This document shows positions 17,292 through 26,829 of a stretch of 64,000 nt of DNA, in pieces. Position 1 is the stretch's first letter. Each line of letters opens with the position of its first letter. Below the pieces are notes generated by a model, which saw only the letters and a list, made by a program, of their open reading frames with translations, had not been told where the DNA came from and made no database searches. Location of the stretch: assembly GCF_013836145.1 (NCBI RefSeq), contig NZ_CP057483.1, positions 806,001 to 870,000 of the forward strand, given 5' to 3'. The translations under genes and the position numbers were made by a program. Source of the stretch: Citrobacter sp. RHB25-C09. Lineage in GTDB: Bacteria > Pseudomonadota > Gammaproteobacteria > Enterobacterales > Enterobacteriaceae.

Positions 17292-19146
17292 TCACACGCT
17301 GATACAGGCGCTGATTTATCTCGGCTCGGCGGCGCTTATCGTGCCCATTGCCGTGCGGCTAGGGCTGGGGTCGGTACTGGGTTATCTGATCGCGGGATGT
17401 ATTATCGGTCCCTGGGGGTTACGGCTGGTCACCGACGCCGAATCTATTTTGCACTTTGCTGAAATCGGCGTGGTGCTGATGCTGTTTGTGATTGGCCTGG
17501 AACTCGATCCGCAGCGGCTGTGGAAACTGCGTGCCTCGGTATTTGGTGGTGGGGCATTACAGATGGTGGCCTGTGGTGCGCTGATTGGCCTGTTTTGTAT
17601 ATCGCTGGGCCTGCGCTGGCAGGTTGCGGCGTTGATTGGCCTGACGCTGGCGCTCTCCTCAACGGCGATCGCGATGCAGGCGATGAACGAGCGTAACCTT
17701 ACCGTGACCCAACTGGGGCGTAGCGCGTTTGCGGTATTACTGTTTCAGGATATCGCTGCGATCCCCTTGGTGGCGATGATCCCTCTGCTGGCAGCCAGCG
17801 GCGCGTCGACGACGCTCGGCGCATTTGCGCTGTCAGCATTAAAAGTGGCCGGGGCGCTGGTGCTGGTGATCCTGCTGGGGCGCTACGTGACCCGTCCAGC
17901 CCTGCGTTTTGTTGCCCGTTCTGGACTGCGCGAAGTCTTCAGCGCCGTGGCCCTGTTTTTAGTCTTCGGCTTTGGTTTGCTGCTTGAAGAGGTGGGGCTG
18001 TCGATGGCAATGGGGGCGTTTCTGGCGGGGGTACTGCTGGCAAGTTCAGAGTATCGTCACGCGCTGGAAAGCGATATCGAACCGTTTAAGGGGCTGCTGC
18101 TGGGGCTATTTTTTATCGGCGTCGGCATGTCTATCGACTTCGGTACGCTGATTGATAACCCGCTGCGAATTATCACGCTGCTGGTGGGGTTCCTGGTGAT
18201 TAAAACCGGGATGCTGTGGCTGGTGGCGCGTCCTTTACAGGTGCCGAATAAACAGCGCCGCTGGTTTGCGGTGCTACTGGGGCAGGGCAGTGAATTCGCG
18301 TTTGTCGTTTTTGGCGCGGCGCAAATGGCGGACGTGCTTGACCCGGCGTGGGCCAAGGCGCTGACGCTGGCGGTAGCGCTCTCCATGGCGGCAACGCCGA
18401 TCCTGCTGGTGATCCTCACCCGTCTGGAGCAGTCGGTCAAGGGTGAAGAGCGTGAAGCCGATGAAATTGATGAGGAACAACCACGGGTGATTATTGCCGG
18501 GTTTGGGCGCTTCGGTCAGATTACCGGCCGTTTGCTGTTATCCAGCGGCGTGAAAATGGTGGTGCTCGATCACGACCCGGACCACATCGAAACGCTGCGA
18601 AAGTTTGGCATGAAGGTGTTTTACGGTGACGCCACGCGCATGGATCTGCTGGAGTCAGCCGGAGCGGCAAAAGCGGAAGTGTTAATCAACGCGATTGACG
18701 ATCCGCAAACCAGCCTGCAACTGACCGAAATGGTGAAAGACCATTTCCCGAACCTGCAACTTATTGCCCGTGCGCGCGATGTCGACCACTACATTCGCTT
18801 GCGCCAGGCGGGTGTTGAACAGCCGGAGCGTGAAACGTTTGAAGGGGCGCTTAAAACCGGGCGTCTGGCACTGGAAACCCTCGGGCTTGGGCGCTATGAA
18901 GCGCGTGAGCGAGCGGATCTGTTCCGCCACTACAACACCAGGATGGTTGAAGAGATGGCGAAAGGTGAAAATGATACTACCTCGCGGGCGGCAGTTTATA
19001 AACGCACCAGCGCCATGCTAAGTGAAATTATTACTGAGGACCGCGAGCACCTGTCACTCATTCAGCGTCATGGCTGGCAGGGGACGGTGGAGGGCAAACA
19101 TACCGGTAATCCAGAGGATGAACCGGAGAGTAAACCTTCCCCGTGA
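17284..19146 (+). CDS. kefC: KefC, glutathione-regulated potassium-efflux antiporter
   Basis: KefC is an inner-membrane CPA2-type K+/H+ antiporter. It is held closed by glutathione and opened by glutathione adducts, which acidifies the cytoplasm and protects against electrophiles. The protein is 620 aa (E. coli 620). The first 380 residues are membrane helices. A charged linker (EEREADEIDEEQ) then leads to a KTN/RCK domain with Rossmann motif IIAGFGRFGQITGRLL, which binds NAD(H) and glutathione. The variable C-terminal tail follows. Its start lies inside the end of kefF. Confidence 0.96.
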   Translation: MDSHTLIQALIYLGSAALIVPIAVRLGLGSVLGYLIAGCIIGPWGLRLVTDAESILHFAEIGVVLMLFVIGLELDPQRLWKLRASVFGGGALQMVACGALIGLFCISLGLRWQVAALIGLTLALSSTAIAMQAMNERNLTVTQLGRSAFAVLLFQDIAAIPLVAMIPLLAASGASTTLGAFALSALKVAGALVLVILLGRYVTRPALRFVARSGLREVFSAVALFLVFGFGLLLEEVGLSMAMGAFLAGVLLASSEYRHALESDIEPFKGLLLGLFFIGVGMSIDFGTLIDNPLRIITLLVGFLVIKTGMLWLVARPLQVPNKQRRWFAVLLGQGSEFAFVVFGAAQMADVLDPAWAKALTLAVALSMAATPILLVILTRLEQSVKGEEREADEIDEEQPRVIIAGFGRFGQITGRLLLSSGVKMVVLDHDPDHIETLRKFGMKVFYGDATRMDLLESAGAAKAEVLINAIDDPQTSLQLTEMVKDHFPNLQLIARARDVDHYIRLRQAGVEQPERETFEGALKTGRLALETLGLGRYEARERADLFRHYNTRMVEEMAKGENDTTSRAAVYKRTSAMLSEIITEDREHLSLIQRHGWQGTVEGKHTGNPEDEPESKPSP

Positions 19147-19199
19147 AGTGGTATTGCCAGCAATATTAAAAAATTTCTGATTCTTTACCGCGCCTCCAG

Positions 19200-19228
19200 T
19201 CGACGAAAGATTAAGCTTTCCGTATAGT
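19200..19228 (+). promoter_or_regulatory. folA promoter
   Basis: TCGACG (-35, 19200-19205) and TATAGT (-10, 19223-19228) are separated by 17 bases. The GTATAGTGGCG-type -10 region matches that of E. coli folA, and transcription would start about 25-30 bases before the folA ATG. Confidence 0.7.
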
Positions 19229-19261
19229 GGCGGCAATTTTTTAGTCTCCGGGAAATTTTCA

Positions 19262-19741
19262 ATGATCAGTCTGATTGCGGCGTTAGCAATAGATCGCGTT
19301 ATTGGTATGGAAAACGCCATGCCGTGGAATCTGCCAGCCGATCTCGCCTGGTTTAAACGCAATACGTTAAATAAACCTGTTGTTATGGGGCGCCACACTT
19401 GGGAGTCCATTGGTCGACCGCTGCCTGGGCGCAAAAATATCGTTATCAGCAGCCAGTCCGGCACCGACGATCGCGTGCAGTGGGTGAAATCTATTGATGA
19501 GGCCATTGCCGCCTGTGGGGATGCCGAAGAAATCATGGTGATTGGCGGCGGGCGCGTTTACGAGCAGTTCCTGCCAAAGGCACAGAAACTCTATCTGACG
19601 CATATTGATGCTGAAGTGGAAGGGGATACCCATTTCCCGGACTATGAGCCGGATGACTGGGAATCCGTGTTCAGCGAGTTTCACGACGCGGATGCGCAGA
19701 ACTCGCACAGCTACTGTTTCGAGATTCTGGAACGTCGATAA
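19262..19741 (+). CDS. folA: Dihydrofolate reductase
   Basis: FolA reduces dihydrofolate to tetrahydrofolate with NADPH and is the target of trimethoprim. The protein is 159 aa, the E. coli length. The catalytic Asp27 and Phe31 (LPADLAWFKRN), the Met20 loop (MENAMPWNL) and the cofactor motif MVIGGGRVYEQF are present. The residues most often changed in trimethoprim-resistant mutants look wild type for the family: Pro21, Ala26, Asp27, Leu28 and Trp30. Differences from E. coli cluster around residues 60-90. It has its own promoter and is convergent with apaH. Confidence 0.98.
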   Translation: MISLIAALAIDRVIGMENAMPWNLPADLAWFKRNTLNKPVVMGRHTWESIGRPLPGRKNIVISSQSGTDDRVQWVKSIDEAIAACGDAEEIMVIGGGRVYEQFLPKAQKLYLTHIDAEVEGDTHFPDYEPDDWESVFSEFHDADAQNSHSYCFEILERR

Positions 19742-19751
19742 CGATTCCCGT

Positions 19752-19822
19752 GCCGGATGGCGGCTTCGCCTCATCCGGCCAACGGAATTTGTAGGCCGGA
19801 TACGCGAAGCGCCATCCGGCAA
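19752..19822. repeat. BIME (paired REP elements) between folA and apaH
   Basis: TGCCGGATGGCGGC...TCATCCGGCC and GTAGGCCGGATACGCG...CATCCGGCAA lie between two convergent genes, the commonest place for such repeats. Confidence 0.87.
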
Positions 19823-19830
19823 TCACACAC

Positions 19831-20679
19831 TCAGGCGCTGGCCGCTTCCCCTTCGCCCAAATCCATCTGACGATTCGACGGCTGGACAAAGTACTGCTTA
19901 TCTTCCCAACGCAGGCAGGTTAAATCCCCACCCCAACAGCAGCCGGTATCCAGTGCGTAAATCCCTTCCGGCGTCCCTTTGCCTTCCAGTGACGCCCAAT
20001 GTCCAAAAGCAATGCTATACGCCTCACTGACCGGACCGGGAATGGCAAACCAGGGTTTCAGGGGCGCTGGCGCGTCTTCTGGCGACTCTTTGCTGTACAT
20101 ATCCAGTTGCCCGTTCGGAAAACAGTAGCGCATTCGCGTAAAGGCATTGGTGATAAAGCGCAGTCGCGCCAGACCGCTCAGTTCTGGCGACCAGTTGTTC
20201 GGCATGTCGCCGTACATGGCATCAAGGAAAAACGGATAGGAGTCGCTGGAAAGCACCGCTTCCACATTTCGCGCACACTCTTTTGCGGTCTGTAAATCCC
20301 ACTGTGGCGTAATGCCGGCATGTGCCATCACCAGCTTCTTTTCTTCATCAACCTGTAGCAAAGGCTGGCGACGTAGCCAGTTCAGCAGTTCGTCGGCATC
20401 CGGTGCCTCCAGCAGCGGATTCAGACGATCTTTCGGCTTGTTGCGGCTTATGCCTGCAAAAACGGCCAACAGGTGGAGATCGTGATTGCCAAGCACCAGG
20501 CGCACGCAGTCGCCGAGTGATTTTACATAGCGCAGCACGTCGAGAGAGCCGGGGCCACGGGCGACCAAATCACCGGTGAGCCATAGGGTATCGCGATCGG
20601 GTGAAAACTGTACTTGTTGAAGCAATGCGATCAGTTCATCGTAGCAACCGTGAACATCGCCAATAAGGTATGTAGCCAT
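19831..20679 (-). CDS. apaH: ApaH, symmetrical diadenosine tetraphosphatase
   Basis: ApaH splits Ap4A into two ADP and also removes Np4 caps from RNA, linking it to stress signalling and mRNA stability. It is a metallophosphoesterase of the PPP family: GDVHGCYDE at residues 7-15, GDLVARGP at about 35-42 and GNHDLH near 64. The protein is 282 aa, against 280 in E. coli, with a variable C-terminus. It is the last gene of the lptD-surA-pdxA-rsmA-apaG-apaH run, 11 bases after apaG. Confidence 0.96.
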   Translation of the reverse strand: MATYLIGDVHGCYDELIALLQQVQFSPDRDTLWLTGDLVARGPGSLDVLRYVKSLGDCVRLVLGNHDLHLLAVFAGISRNKPKDRLNPLLEAPDADELLNWLRRQPLLQVDEEKKLVMAHAGITPQWDLQTAKECARNVEAVLSSDSYPFFLDAMYGDMPNNWSPELSGLARLRFITNAFTRMRYCFPNGQLDMYSKESPEDAPAPLKPWFAIPGPVSEAYSIAFGHWASLEGKGTPEGIYALDTGCCWGGDLTCLRWEDKQYFVQPSNRQMDLGEGEAASA

Positions 20680-20690
20680 AGCTATTTTTA

Positions 20691-21068
20691 TTAGTGAATA
20701 AGAGTGGAGACGGCGAGTCGGAAAACAGGAATGTCGATGGTAAAGGCGACGCCATTTTCATCAATCATTTCGTAATGACCCTGCATAGTACCCAGCGGTG
20801 TTTCAATTACCGCGCCGCTGGTGTACTGGTATTCTTCGCCAGGTTCGATGTGGGGCTGAACGCCTACGACACCTTCTCCCTGGACTTCGGTTTCACGGCC
20901 ATTACCGTTAGTGATCAGCCAGTAGCGACCCAACAGCTGCACTGGCGCTCGCCCCAAATTGCGGATAGTTACGGTGTAGGCAAAGACGTAACGTTCATCT
21001 TCAGGCGAAGATTGCGCTTCAATGTACACGCTCTGGACCTGAACACACACTCGGGGCGAATTGATCAT
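20691..21068 (-). CDS. apaG: ApaG, Co2+/Mg2+ efflux-associated protein of unknown mechanism
   Basis: ApaG is a 125-aa all-beta protein (fibronectin type III-like fold) of uncertain function. It was linked genetically to cobalt and magnesium handling in Salmonella. The whole ApaG domain is present, including YTVTIRNLG, LLGRYWLITNGNG, the glycine-rich VVGVQPHIEPGEEYQYTSG, and the end GTMQGHYEM. It starts two bases after the rsmA stop, so translation is likely coupled. Confidence 0.95.
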   Translation of the reverse strand: MINSPRVCVQVQSVYIEAQSSPEDERYVFAYTVTIRNLGRAPVQLLGRYWLITNGNGRETEVQGEGVVGVQPHIEPGEEYQYTSGAVIETPLGTMQGHYEMIDENGVAFTIDIPVFRLAVSTLIH

Positions 21069-21070
21069 GC

Positions 21071-21892
21071 TTAACTCTCCTTCGATGGCGCGTTTTCTGC
21101 AAGATAGTTCGCCATCTTGCAGTACTGCGCAACAGAGATATTTTCCGCTCGCATTGCCGGGTCAACGCCCAGTTCGGTTAACAGCTCAACGCTAAACAGA
21201 TTGCCGAGGCTGTTACGAATCGTTTTGCGGCGCTGGTTAAACGCTTCGGTGGTGATGCGACTCAGCACGCGAATGTCTTTTACCGGATACGGCATTGTCG
21301 TATGAGGAACCAGACGCACCACGGCGGAATCCACTTTGGGCGGCGGTGTGAAGGCCGTTGGCGGCACTTCAAGCACCGGGATCACGTTGCAGTAATACTG
21401 CGCCATGACGCTTAATCGACCATACGCCTTACTGTTCGGTCCTGCAACCAGACGATTAACCACCTCTTTCTGCAACATGAAATGCATGTCGGCAATGGCG
21501 TCAGTATAGCTAAACAGGTGGAACATCAGCGGGGTTGAGATGTTGTACGGCAGGTTGCCAAACACGCGCAGCGGTTGCCCCATCTTTTCTGACAGTTCAC
21601 CGAAGTTCATGGTCATGGCATCTTGCTGATAGATCGTCAGCTTCGGCCCTAAAAACGGGTGGGTTTGTAAACGTGCTGCCAGATCGCGGTCTAGTTCGAT
21701 GACCGTGAGTTGATCCAGACGTTCACCGACCGGTTCCGTCAGCGCAGCCAGACCCGGTCCGATTTCGACCATCGCCTGACCTTTCTGCGGATTAATGGCG
21801 GAGACAATACTGTCGATCACAAACTGATCGTTGAGAAAGTTTTGCCCGAAGCGTTTGCGGGCTAAGTGGCCCTGATGGACTCGATTATTCAT
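21071..21892 (-). CDS. rsmA: RsmA (KsgA), 16S rRNA dimethyladenosine transferase
   Basis: RsmA dimethylates two adjacent adenines in the 3'-terminal loop of 16S rRNA (A1518 and A1519), a late checkpoint of 30S assembly. Loss gives kasugamycin resistance. The protein is 273 aa, the E. coli length. The SAM-binding start GQNFLNDQFVID, motif I VEIGPGLAALT, and catalytic motif IV NLPYNIS are intact. Its ATG overlaps the pdxA stop by four bases. Confidence 0.97.
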   Translation of the reverse strand: MNNRVHQGHLARKRFGQNFLNDQFVIDSIVSAINPQKGQAMVEIGPGLAALTEPVGERLDQLTVIELDRDLAARLQTHPFLGPKLTIYQQDAMTMNFGELSEKMGQPLRVFGNLPYNISTPLMFHLFSYTDAIADMHFMLQKEVVNRLVAGPNSKAYGRLSVMAQYYCNVIPVLEVPPTAFTPPPKVDSAVVRLVPHTTMPYPVKDIRVLSRITTEAFNQRRKTIRNSLGNLFSVELLTELGVDPAMRAENISVAQYCKMANYLAENAPSKES

Positions 21893-22878
21893 TGGGTATT
21901 AACAATCATTTTGATGGCGAGATTAAGCGCCGTAATAAAACTGCCGACATCAGCTTCTCCACGACCCGCGAGTTCAAGCGCGGTACCGTGATCCACCGAG
22001 GTACGAATAAAGGGTAGGCCCAGCGTGATATTCACACCGCGACCAAATCCCTGGTATTTTAGCACGGGGAGACCCTGATCGTGGTACATTGCCAGCACCG
22101 CATCCGCATGTTGCAGATATTTAGGCTGAAACAACGTATCCGCCGGTAGCGGGCCGATTAATGCCATCCCCTGCTCGCGTAACGAATCCAGCACCGGAAT
22201 GATCGTGTCGATCTCCTCAGTGCCCATATGTCCGCCTTCCCCCGCGTGTGGATTCAGGCCACACACCAGAATACGCGGTTCGTTCACGCCAAATTTTGTG
22301 CGCAGATCGTGATGTAAAATACCAATCACCTCATGCAGCAGGGCTGGCGTGATGGCATCAGCGACGTCGCGCAGCGGTAGATGGGTGGTGGCCAGCGCAA
22401 CGCGAAGTTCTTCCGTTGCCAACATCATCACCACTTTTTCCGCCTGCGAGCGCGCTTCAAAAAACTCGGTGTGCCCGGTAAAAGGAATGCCGGCGTCGTT
22501 GATAACGCCTTTATGGACCGGGCCGGTAATCAGCGCCGCGAACTCGCCCTGCAAACAACCATCGCAGGCGCGCGCCAGCGTCTGGACCACATATGGCCCG
22601 TTAGCGACCGCAAGCTGGCCTGGCGACACGGGAGCCTGCAACGCGACGGGCATCAGCGTAAGCGTGCCGGCCGCCTGCGGTTTTGCTGGGGTATTCTCGT
22701 CGTAAGGGAGAAGTGAAAGAGGCAGACCGAGCATTGCTGCCCGGTCTGTTAATAATGAAGCATCAGCGCAAACAACCAGTTCGACCGGCCAATCGCGCTG
22801 GGCAAGTTGCACAACGAGATCCGGACCAATCCCGGCGGGTTCGCCGGGAGTGATAACAACACGTTGAGCAACTGTCAT
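21889..22878 (-). CDS. pdxA: PdxA, 4-hydroxythreonine-4-phosphate dehydrogenase
   Basis: PdxA oxidises 4-phosphohydroxy-L-threonine with NAD+; the product then joins deoxyxylulose phosphate through PdxJ to make pyridoxine phosphate. The protein is 329 aa, the E. coli length. The metal-site histidine regions are visible: FTGHTEF, GLNPHAGEGGHMG and the AMYHDQGLPVLK loop. The C-terminus, FIRTSVDHGTALELAGRGEAD, is also conserved. It begins one base after the surA stop and overlaps rsmA. Confidence 0.97.
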   Translation of the reverse strand: MTVAQRVVITPGEPAGIGPDLVVQLAQRDWPVELVVCADASLLTDRAAMLGLPLSLLPYDENTPAKPQAAGTLTLMPVALQAPVSPGQLAVANGPYVVQTLARACDGCLQGEFAALITGPVHKGVINDAGIPFTGHTEFFEARSQAEKVVMMLATEELRVALATTHLPLRDVADAITPALLHEVIGILHHDLRTKFGVNEPRILVCGLNPHAGEGGHMGTEEIDTIIPVLDSLREQGMALIGPLPADTLFQPKYLQHADAVLAMYHDQGLPVLKYQGFGRGVNITLGLPFIRTSVDHGTALELAGRGEADVGSFITALNLAIKMIVNTQ

Positions 22879-22879
22879 A

Positions 22880-24166
22880 TTACTTGCTCAAGATTTTAAC
22901 GTAAGCGCTGGCGCGCTGTTCCTGCATCCAGGTCGCCGCTTCTTCCGAGAACTTACGGTTCATCAGCATACGGTAAGCGCGATCTTTCTGCGCGGCGTCG
23001 GTTTTATCAACGTTACGGGTATCCAGCAGTTCGATCAGGTGCCAGCCAAATGAAGAATGAACCGGCGCGCTGAGCTGACCTTTATTCAGACGGGTTAAGG
23101 CATCACGGAAAGCCGGATCGAAAATATCCGCCGCAGCCCAGCCGAGATCGCCACCCTGGTTGGCAGAACCTGGATCCTGAGAGAACTCTTTTGCCGCGGC
23201 CGCAAAGGTGGTTTTACCACTCTTGATATCGGCAGCGATCTGCTCAAGCTTCAGACGCGCCTGCTGATCGGTCATGATCGGCGACGGTTTCAGCAGAATA
23301 TGGCGAGCATGCACTTCGGTGACGGAAATGTTCTGGCTCTGGCCGCGCATATCGTTCACTTTCAGAATATGGAAGCCGACACCGGAGCGGATTGGCCCGA
23401 TAACATCACCTTTTTTCGCCGTGCTCAGCGCCTGAGCGAAAATTCCCGGCAGTTCCTGAATACGACCCCAACCCATCTGGCCGCCTTTCAGCGCCTGTTG
23501 GTCAGCAGAGTAAGTGATCGCCAGTTTGCCAAAATCGCTGCCGTTACGGGCCTGATCGACAATAGAACGCGCTTGCGATTCGGCTTCATTCACCTGATCG
23601 GAGCTTGGGTTTTCCGGCAGTGGGATCAGGATATGGCTCAGGTTCAGTTCGGTGCTGGCATCATTTTGATTGCCAACCTGCTGCGCCAGTGCTTCCACTT
23701 CCTGCGGCAGGATCGTGACGCGGCGACGCACTTCATTGTTGCGGACTTCAGAGATGATCATCTCTTTACGGATCTGATTGCGATAGGTTGAGTAGCTCAG
23801 CCCATCATAAGCCAGACGGCTGCGCATCTGATCCAGCGTCATGTTGTTCTGTTTTGCGATGTTGGCAATCGCCTGGTCAAGCTGTTCGTCAGAGATTTTT
23901 ACACCCATCTTCTGACCCATCTGCAGGACGATCTGATCCATAATTAAACGTTCCAGGATCTGATGACGCAGCGTGGCGTCGTCCGGAAGCTGCTGACCCG
24001 CCTGACCTGCGTTGAGTTTTACTGACTGCATTAAACCGTCGACGTCGCTTTCCAGCACCACGCCGTTATTCACGACGGCTGCGACTTTATCGACCACCTG
24101 CGGAGCAGCAAAACTGGTATTCGCGATCATGGCGATACCGAGAAGCAGCGTTTTCCAGTTCTTCAT
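22880..24166 (-). CDS. surA: SurA, periplasmic chaperone and peptidyl-prolyl isomerase
   Basis: SurA escorts outer-membrane beta-barrel proteins, including LptD encoded just upstream, across the periplasm to the BAM complex. The protein is 428 aa, the E. coli length. A 20-residue signal peptide ends NTSFA. Next come the N-terminal chaperone domain and two parvulin domains, around residues 170-270 (HILIPLPEN...GGQMGWG) and 280-380 (RHILLKPSP...GGDLGWA). The short C-terminal helix follows. The gene lies 53 bases after lptD. Confidence 0.97.
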   Translation of the reverse strand: MKNWKTLLLGIAMIANTSFAAPQVVDKVAAVVNNGVVLESDVDGLMQSVKLNAGQAGQQLPDDATLRHQILERLIMDQIVLQMGQKMGVKISDEQLDQAIANIAKQNNMTLDQMRSRLAYDGLSYSTYRNQIRKEMIISEVRNNEVRRRVTILPQEVEALAQQVGNQNDASTELNLSHILIPLPENPSSDQVNEAESQARSIVDQARNGSDFGKLAITYSADQQALKGGQMGWGRIQELPGIFAQALSTAKKGDVIGPIRSGVGFHILKVNDMRGQSQNISVTEVHARHILLKPSPIMTDQQARLKLEQIAADIKSGKTTFAAAAKEFSQDPGSANQGGDLGWAAADIFDPAFRDALTRLNKGQLSAPVHSSFGWHLIELLDTRNVDKTDAAQKDRAYRMLMNRKFSEEAATWMQEQRASAYVKILSK

Positions 24167-24219
24167 ACATTTTCCATTTCAATTAACCGCAATGCGGATT
24201 ACGTGGTAAATCAATTCAA

Positions 24220-26574
24220 TTACAAAGCACTTTGATACGGCAGAATGTTCGAACGCAACATCTCTTTCGTGCCGAGGCCATAGTTGGAGCTCAGGCCGCG
24301 AAGTTCAATGTTGAAGCCAATTGTGTCGTCATATACCGCGTGTTGTTTATCGTTATCCCAACCGTTCAGCTTACGCTCGTAACCGACGCGAATCGCGTAA
24401 CAGCAGGAGTTGTACTGAATACCTAACATCGAGTCGGCCGCTTTGTTCACATTGGTGTCAAAGTAGTAAGCACCGACAATCGACCAGCGGTCGGCAATCG
24501 GCCAACTGGCAACGCCGCCGACCTGTGAAATGCCGTTTTTATACTGCTCAGCGGTGGAATAATACGTAGGCAATGTCGCCTGAATATATTCCGGGCTGGC
24601 ATAACGGTAGTTCAACTGTACAAGGCGGTCTTCATCACGGCGATATTCAATGCCGCTACTGCTGGTCGCCACGTTGTCGAGACGGGTATCGTACTGGATA
24701 CCGCTACGCAGACCCCAACGTTCAGAGATACGCCAGTATGTGTCGCCAGCCCACACCAGGGAACCCGTTTGGTCATTTTTCTCCCAGTTATTGGTTTCAT
24801 CGCCAGTGCGAGACTCCGTGAAATAGTAGATTTGACCAACGGAAATATTAAAACGTTCAACGGCAGCGTCATCATATACGCGAGATGTGACACCGGTCGT
24901 GACCTGGTTAGCGGAAGCAATACGATCCAGACCGCCGTAGCTACGATCGCGGAACAGACCGGTATAGTCGGATTGCAGCAGCGAAGAGTCGTAGTTGTTT
25001 ATGTGGCTCTGGTCGCGATACGGCACGTACAGATACTGGGCACGCGGCTCCAGCGTTTGGGTGTAACCCGGCGCGAACATGTTCATGTCACGTTCAAACA
25101 CCATCTTCCCGTCGATCTTAAACTGCGGCATAACGCGGTTAGCGGAGTCATCTAACTTGGGCGTGTTTCGGTTGTTATACCAGTCCAGATTGGTCTGCTC
25201 GTAGTGGGTTGCCAGCATTTTGGCTTCGGTGTTGATGCTTCCCCAGGCATTTGACAGTGGCAGGTTAATCGTCGGTTCCAGGTGGAGACGAGTCGCTTCC
25301 GGCATATTGTCGTTAGTATTTACAAAATGCACCGCCTGACCGTAAATGCGGGTATCAAACGGACCCACGTCGTTCTGATAGTAGTTAACGTCCAACTGCG
25401 GTTGTGCTGAGTAACTTCTGCTGTTTGCGGTATCGAATACCTGGAACTGCTTGGTCGATACCGTGGCGTCGAAATTCTGCACGGCATAGCCGACGCTGAA
25501 TTTTTGCGTTGCGTAACCGTCGGTACTGGAACCGTACTTGTTATCGAAGTCGTTAAAGTAGCTGGAGTCGCTGACCTTGGTGTAGTTCACGTTGAAGCGC
25601 CACACCTGATCCATCACCCCTGAATGCTGCCAGAAGAACAACCAGCGGCGCGAGCTGTCATCATTCGGATGCTCGTCTTCATACACCTTGTCGGAGGGCA
25701 GGTAGTCGAACTCCATCAGACCGGCGCCGGCCTGGCTGAGATAGCGGAATTCGTTTTCCCACATCACACCGCCACGGCGGTGCATGTAGTGCGGCGTGAG
25801 AGTCGCGTCCATATTCGGCGCGATGTTCCAGTAATACGGCAGATAGAACTCAAAATAGTTTTTAGAGGAATATTTTGCGTTCGGGATCAGGAAACCGGAG
25901 CGGCGTTTATCGCCGACGGGCAGTTGCAAATAGGGGCTATAGAAGACCGGAACCGGACCAACCTTAAAGCGGGCGTTCCAGATTTCTGCAACCTGTTCTT
26001 CACGGTCGTGGATAACTTCACTGCCCACCACGCTCCAGGTATCGGAACCTGGCAGACAGGAGGTGAAGGTCCCGTTCTCCAGAATGGTGTAGCGGTTTTC
26101 GCCACGCTGCTTCATGAGATCGGCTTTACCGCGCCCCTGACGACCCACCATCTGGTAATCACCTTCCCAGACGTTGGTATCTTTGGTGTTCAGGTTCGCC
26201 CAACCCTTTGGCCCTTTGAGGATCACCTGGTTGTCATCGTAATGGACGTTGCCGAGCGCATCGACGGTGCGCACGGGTTCAGGTTGACCCTGCGCCTCTT
26301 TCTGATGAAGTTGTACCTCGTCAGCCCGCAGGCGACTGTTGCCCTGCTGGATATCCACATTGCCAGTAAAGACCGCGTCGTCTGGATAATTCCCTTTCGC
26401 GTGATCGGCATCGATGGTCACCGGGAGTTCGTTCGTCTCGCCCTTTACCAGAGGACGATCGTAGCTTGGCACGCCCAACATACACTGTGAGGCGAGACTG
26501 GCTGCCAGCCCTTGTTGACTATAAAGGGCCGTGGCAATCATGGTGGCCAGGAGGGTTGGAATACGTTTTTTCAT
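24220..26574 (-). CDS. lptD: LptD, LPS-assembly outer-membrane protein
   Basis: LptD, with the lipoprotein LptE, forms the outer-membrane translocon that inserts lipopolysaccharide into the outer leaflet. The protein is 784 aa (E. coli 784). A signal peptide ends GLA at residue 24. A periplasmic beta-jellyroll domain runs to about 200, followed by a 26-strand barrel. The four cysteines of the interdomain disulfides are present: Cys31 (SQCMLG), Cys173 (TSCLPG) and the pair in NSCCYAI near 724-725. It is the first gene of the run through apaH. Confidence 0.97.
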   Translation of the reverse strand: MKKRIPTLLATMIATALYSQQGLAASLASQCMLGVPSYDRPLVKGETNELPVTIDADHAKGNYPDDAVFTGNVDIQQGNSRLRADEVQLHQKEAQGQPEPVRTVDALGNVHYDDNQVILKGPKGWANLNTKDTNVWEGDYQMVGRQGRGKADLMKQRGENRYTILENGTFTSCLPGSDTWSVVGSEVIHDREEQVAEIWNARFKVGPVPVFYSPYLQLPVGDKRRSGFLIPNAKYSSKNYFEFYLPYYWNIAPNMDATLTPHYMHRRGGVMWENEFRYLSQAGAGLMEFDYLPSDKVYEDEHPNDDSSRRWLFFWQHSGVMDQVWRFNVNYTKVSDSSYFNDFDNKYGSSTDGYATQKFSVGYAVQNFDATVSTKQFQVFDTANSRSYSAQPQLDVNYYQNDVGPFDTRIYGQAVHFVNTNDNMPEATRLHLEPTINLPLSNAWGSINTEAKMLATHYEQTNLDWYNNRNTPKLDDSANRVMPQFKIDGKMVFERDMNMFAPGYTQTLEPRAQYLYVPYRDQSHINNYDSSLLQSDYTGLFRDRSYGGLDRIASANQVTTGVTSRVYDDAAVERFNISVGQIYYFTESRTGDETNNWEKNDQTGSLVWAGDTYWRISERWGLRSGIQYDTRLDNVATSSSGIEYRRDEDRLVQLNYRYASPEYIQATLPTYYSTAEQYKNGISQVGGVASWPIADRWSIVGAYYFDTNVNKAADSMLGIQYNSCCYAIRVGYERKLNGWDNDKQHAVYDDTIGFNIELRGLSSNYGLGTKEMLRSNILPYQSAL

Positions 26575-26731
26575 ACGTTGTATTTTATTGTTCCATCATC
26601 AGTAGCGTCGCACGTGACAAACGGCCACAGCCTAACTTACTCATGTTCGGAGCGCTAGCGTTAATCCTGCCGGTATAGCGTCTGTGGTGTTAGTCACGGC
26701 TGTTAATGACAGGTATGATAATGCAAATTAT

Positions 26732-26800
26732 AGGCTATGTCTCACAATTGACCGCAGCCGTTAAGACGGTAAAAGCACCTTATTTTGTGAGACATAGCCT
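26732..26800. repeat. Perfect 16-bp inverted repeat between lptD and djlA
   Basis: AGGCTATGTCTCACAA (26732-26747) is repeated inverted as TTGTGAGACATAGCCT (26785-26800), with a 37-base spacer. The repeat lies between divergent genes and ends 29 bases before the djlA start. No T-tract follows, so it does not look like a terminator. It does not resemble the REP family. It could be an operator, or a hairpin in the djlA leader. Confidence 0.7.
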
Positions 26801-26829
26801 CATCCTTAGCGTGAGTATTTGGGGAGTCT

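Noticed and set aside
25624..26490. A 288-codon open frame on the plus strand opposite lptD
   Set aside because: It is an antisense shadow of lptD with no recognisable motif; lptD itself is complete and conserved.
26622..26650. Possible sigma-E promoter for lptD (CGAACAT on the minus strand)
   Set aside because: The -35-like element fits partly, but no TCTRA-like -10 occurs at the expected spacing.
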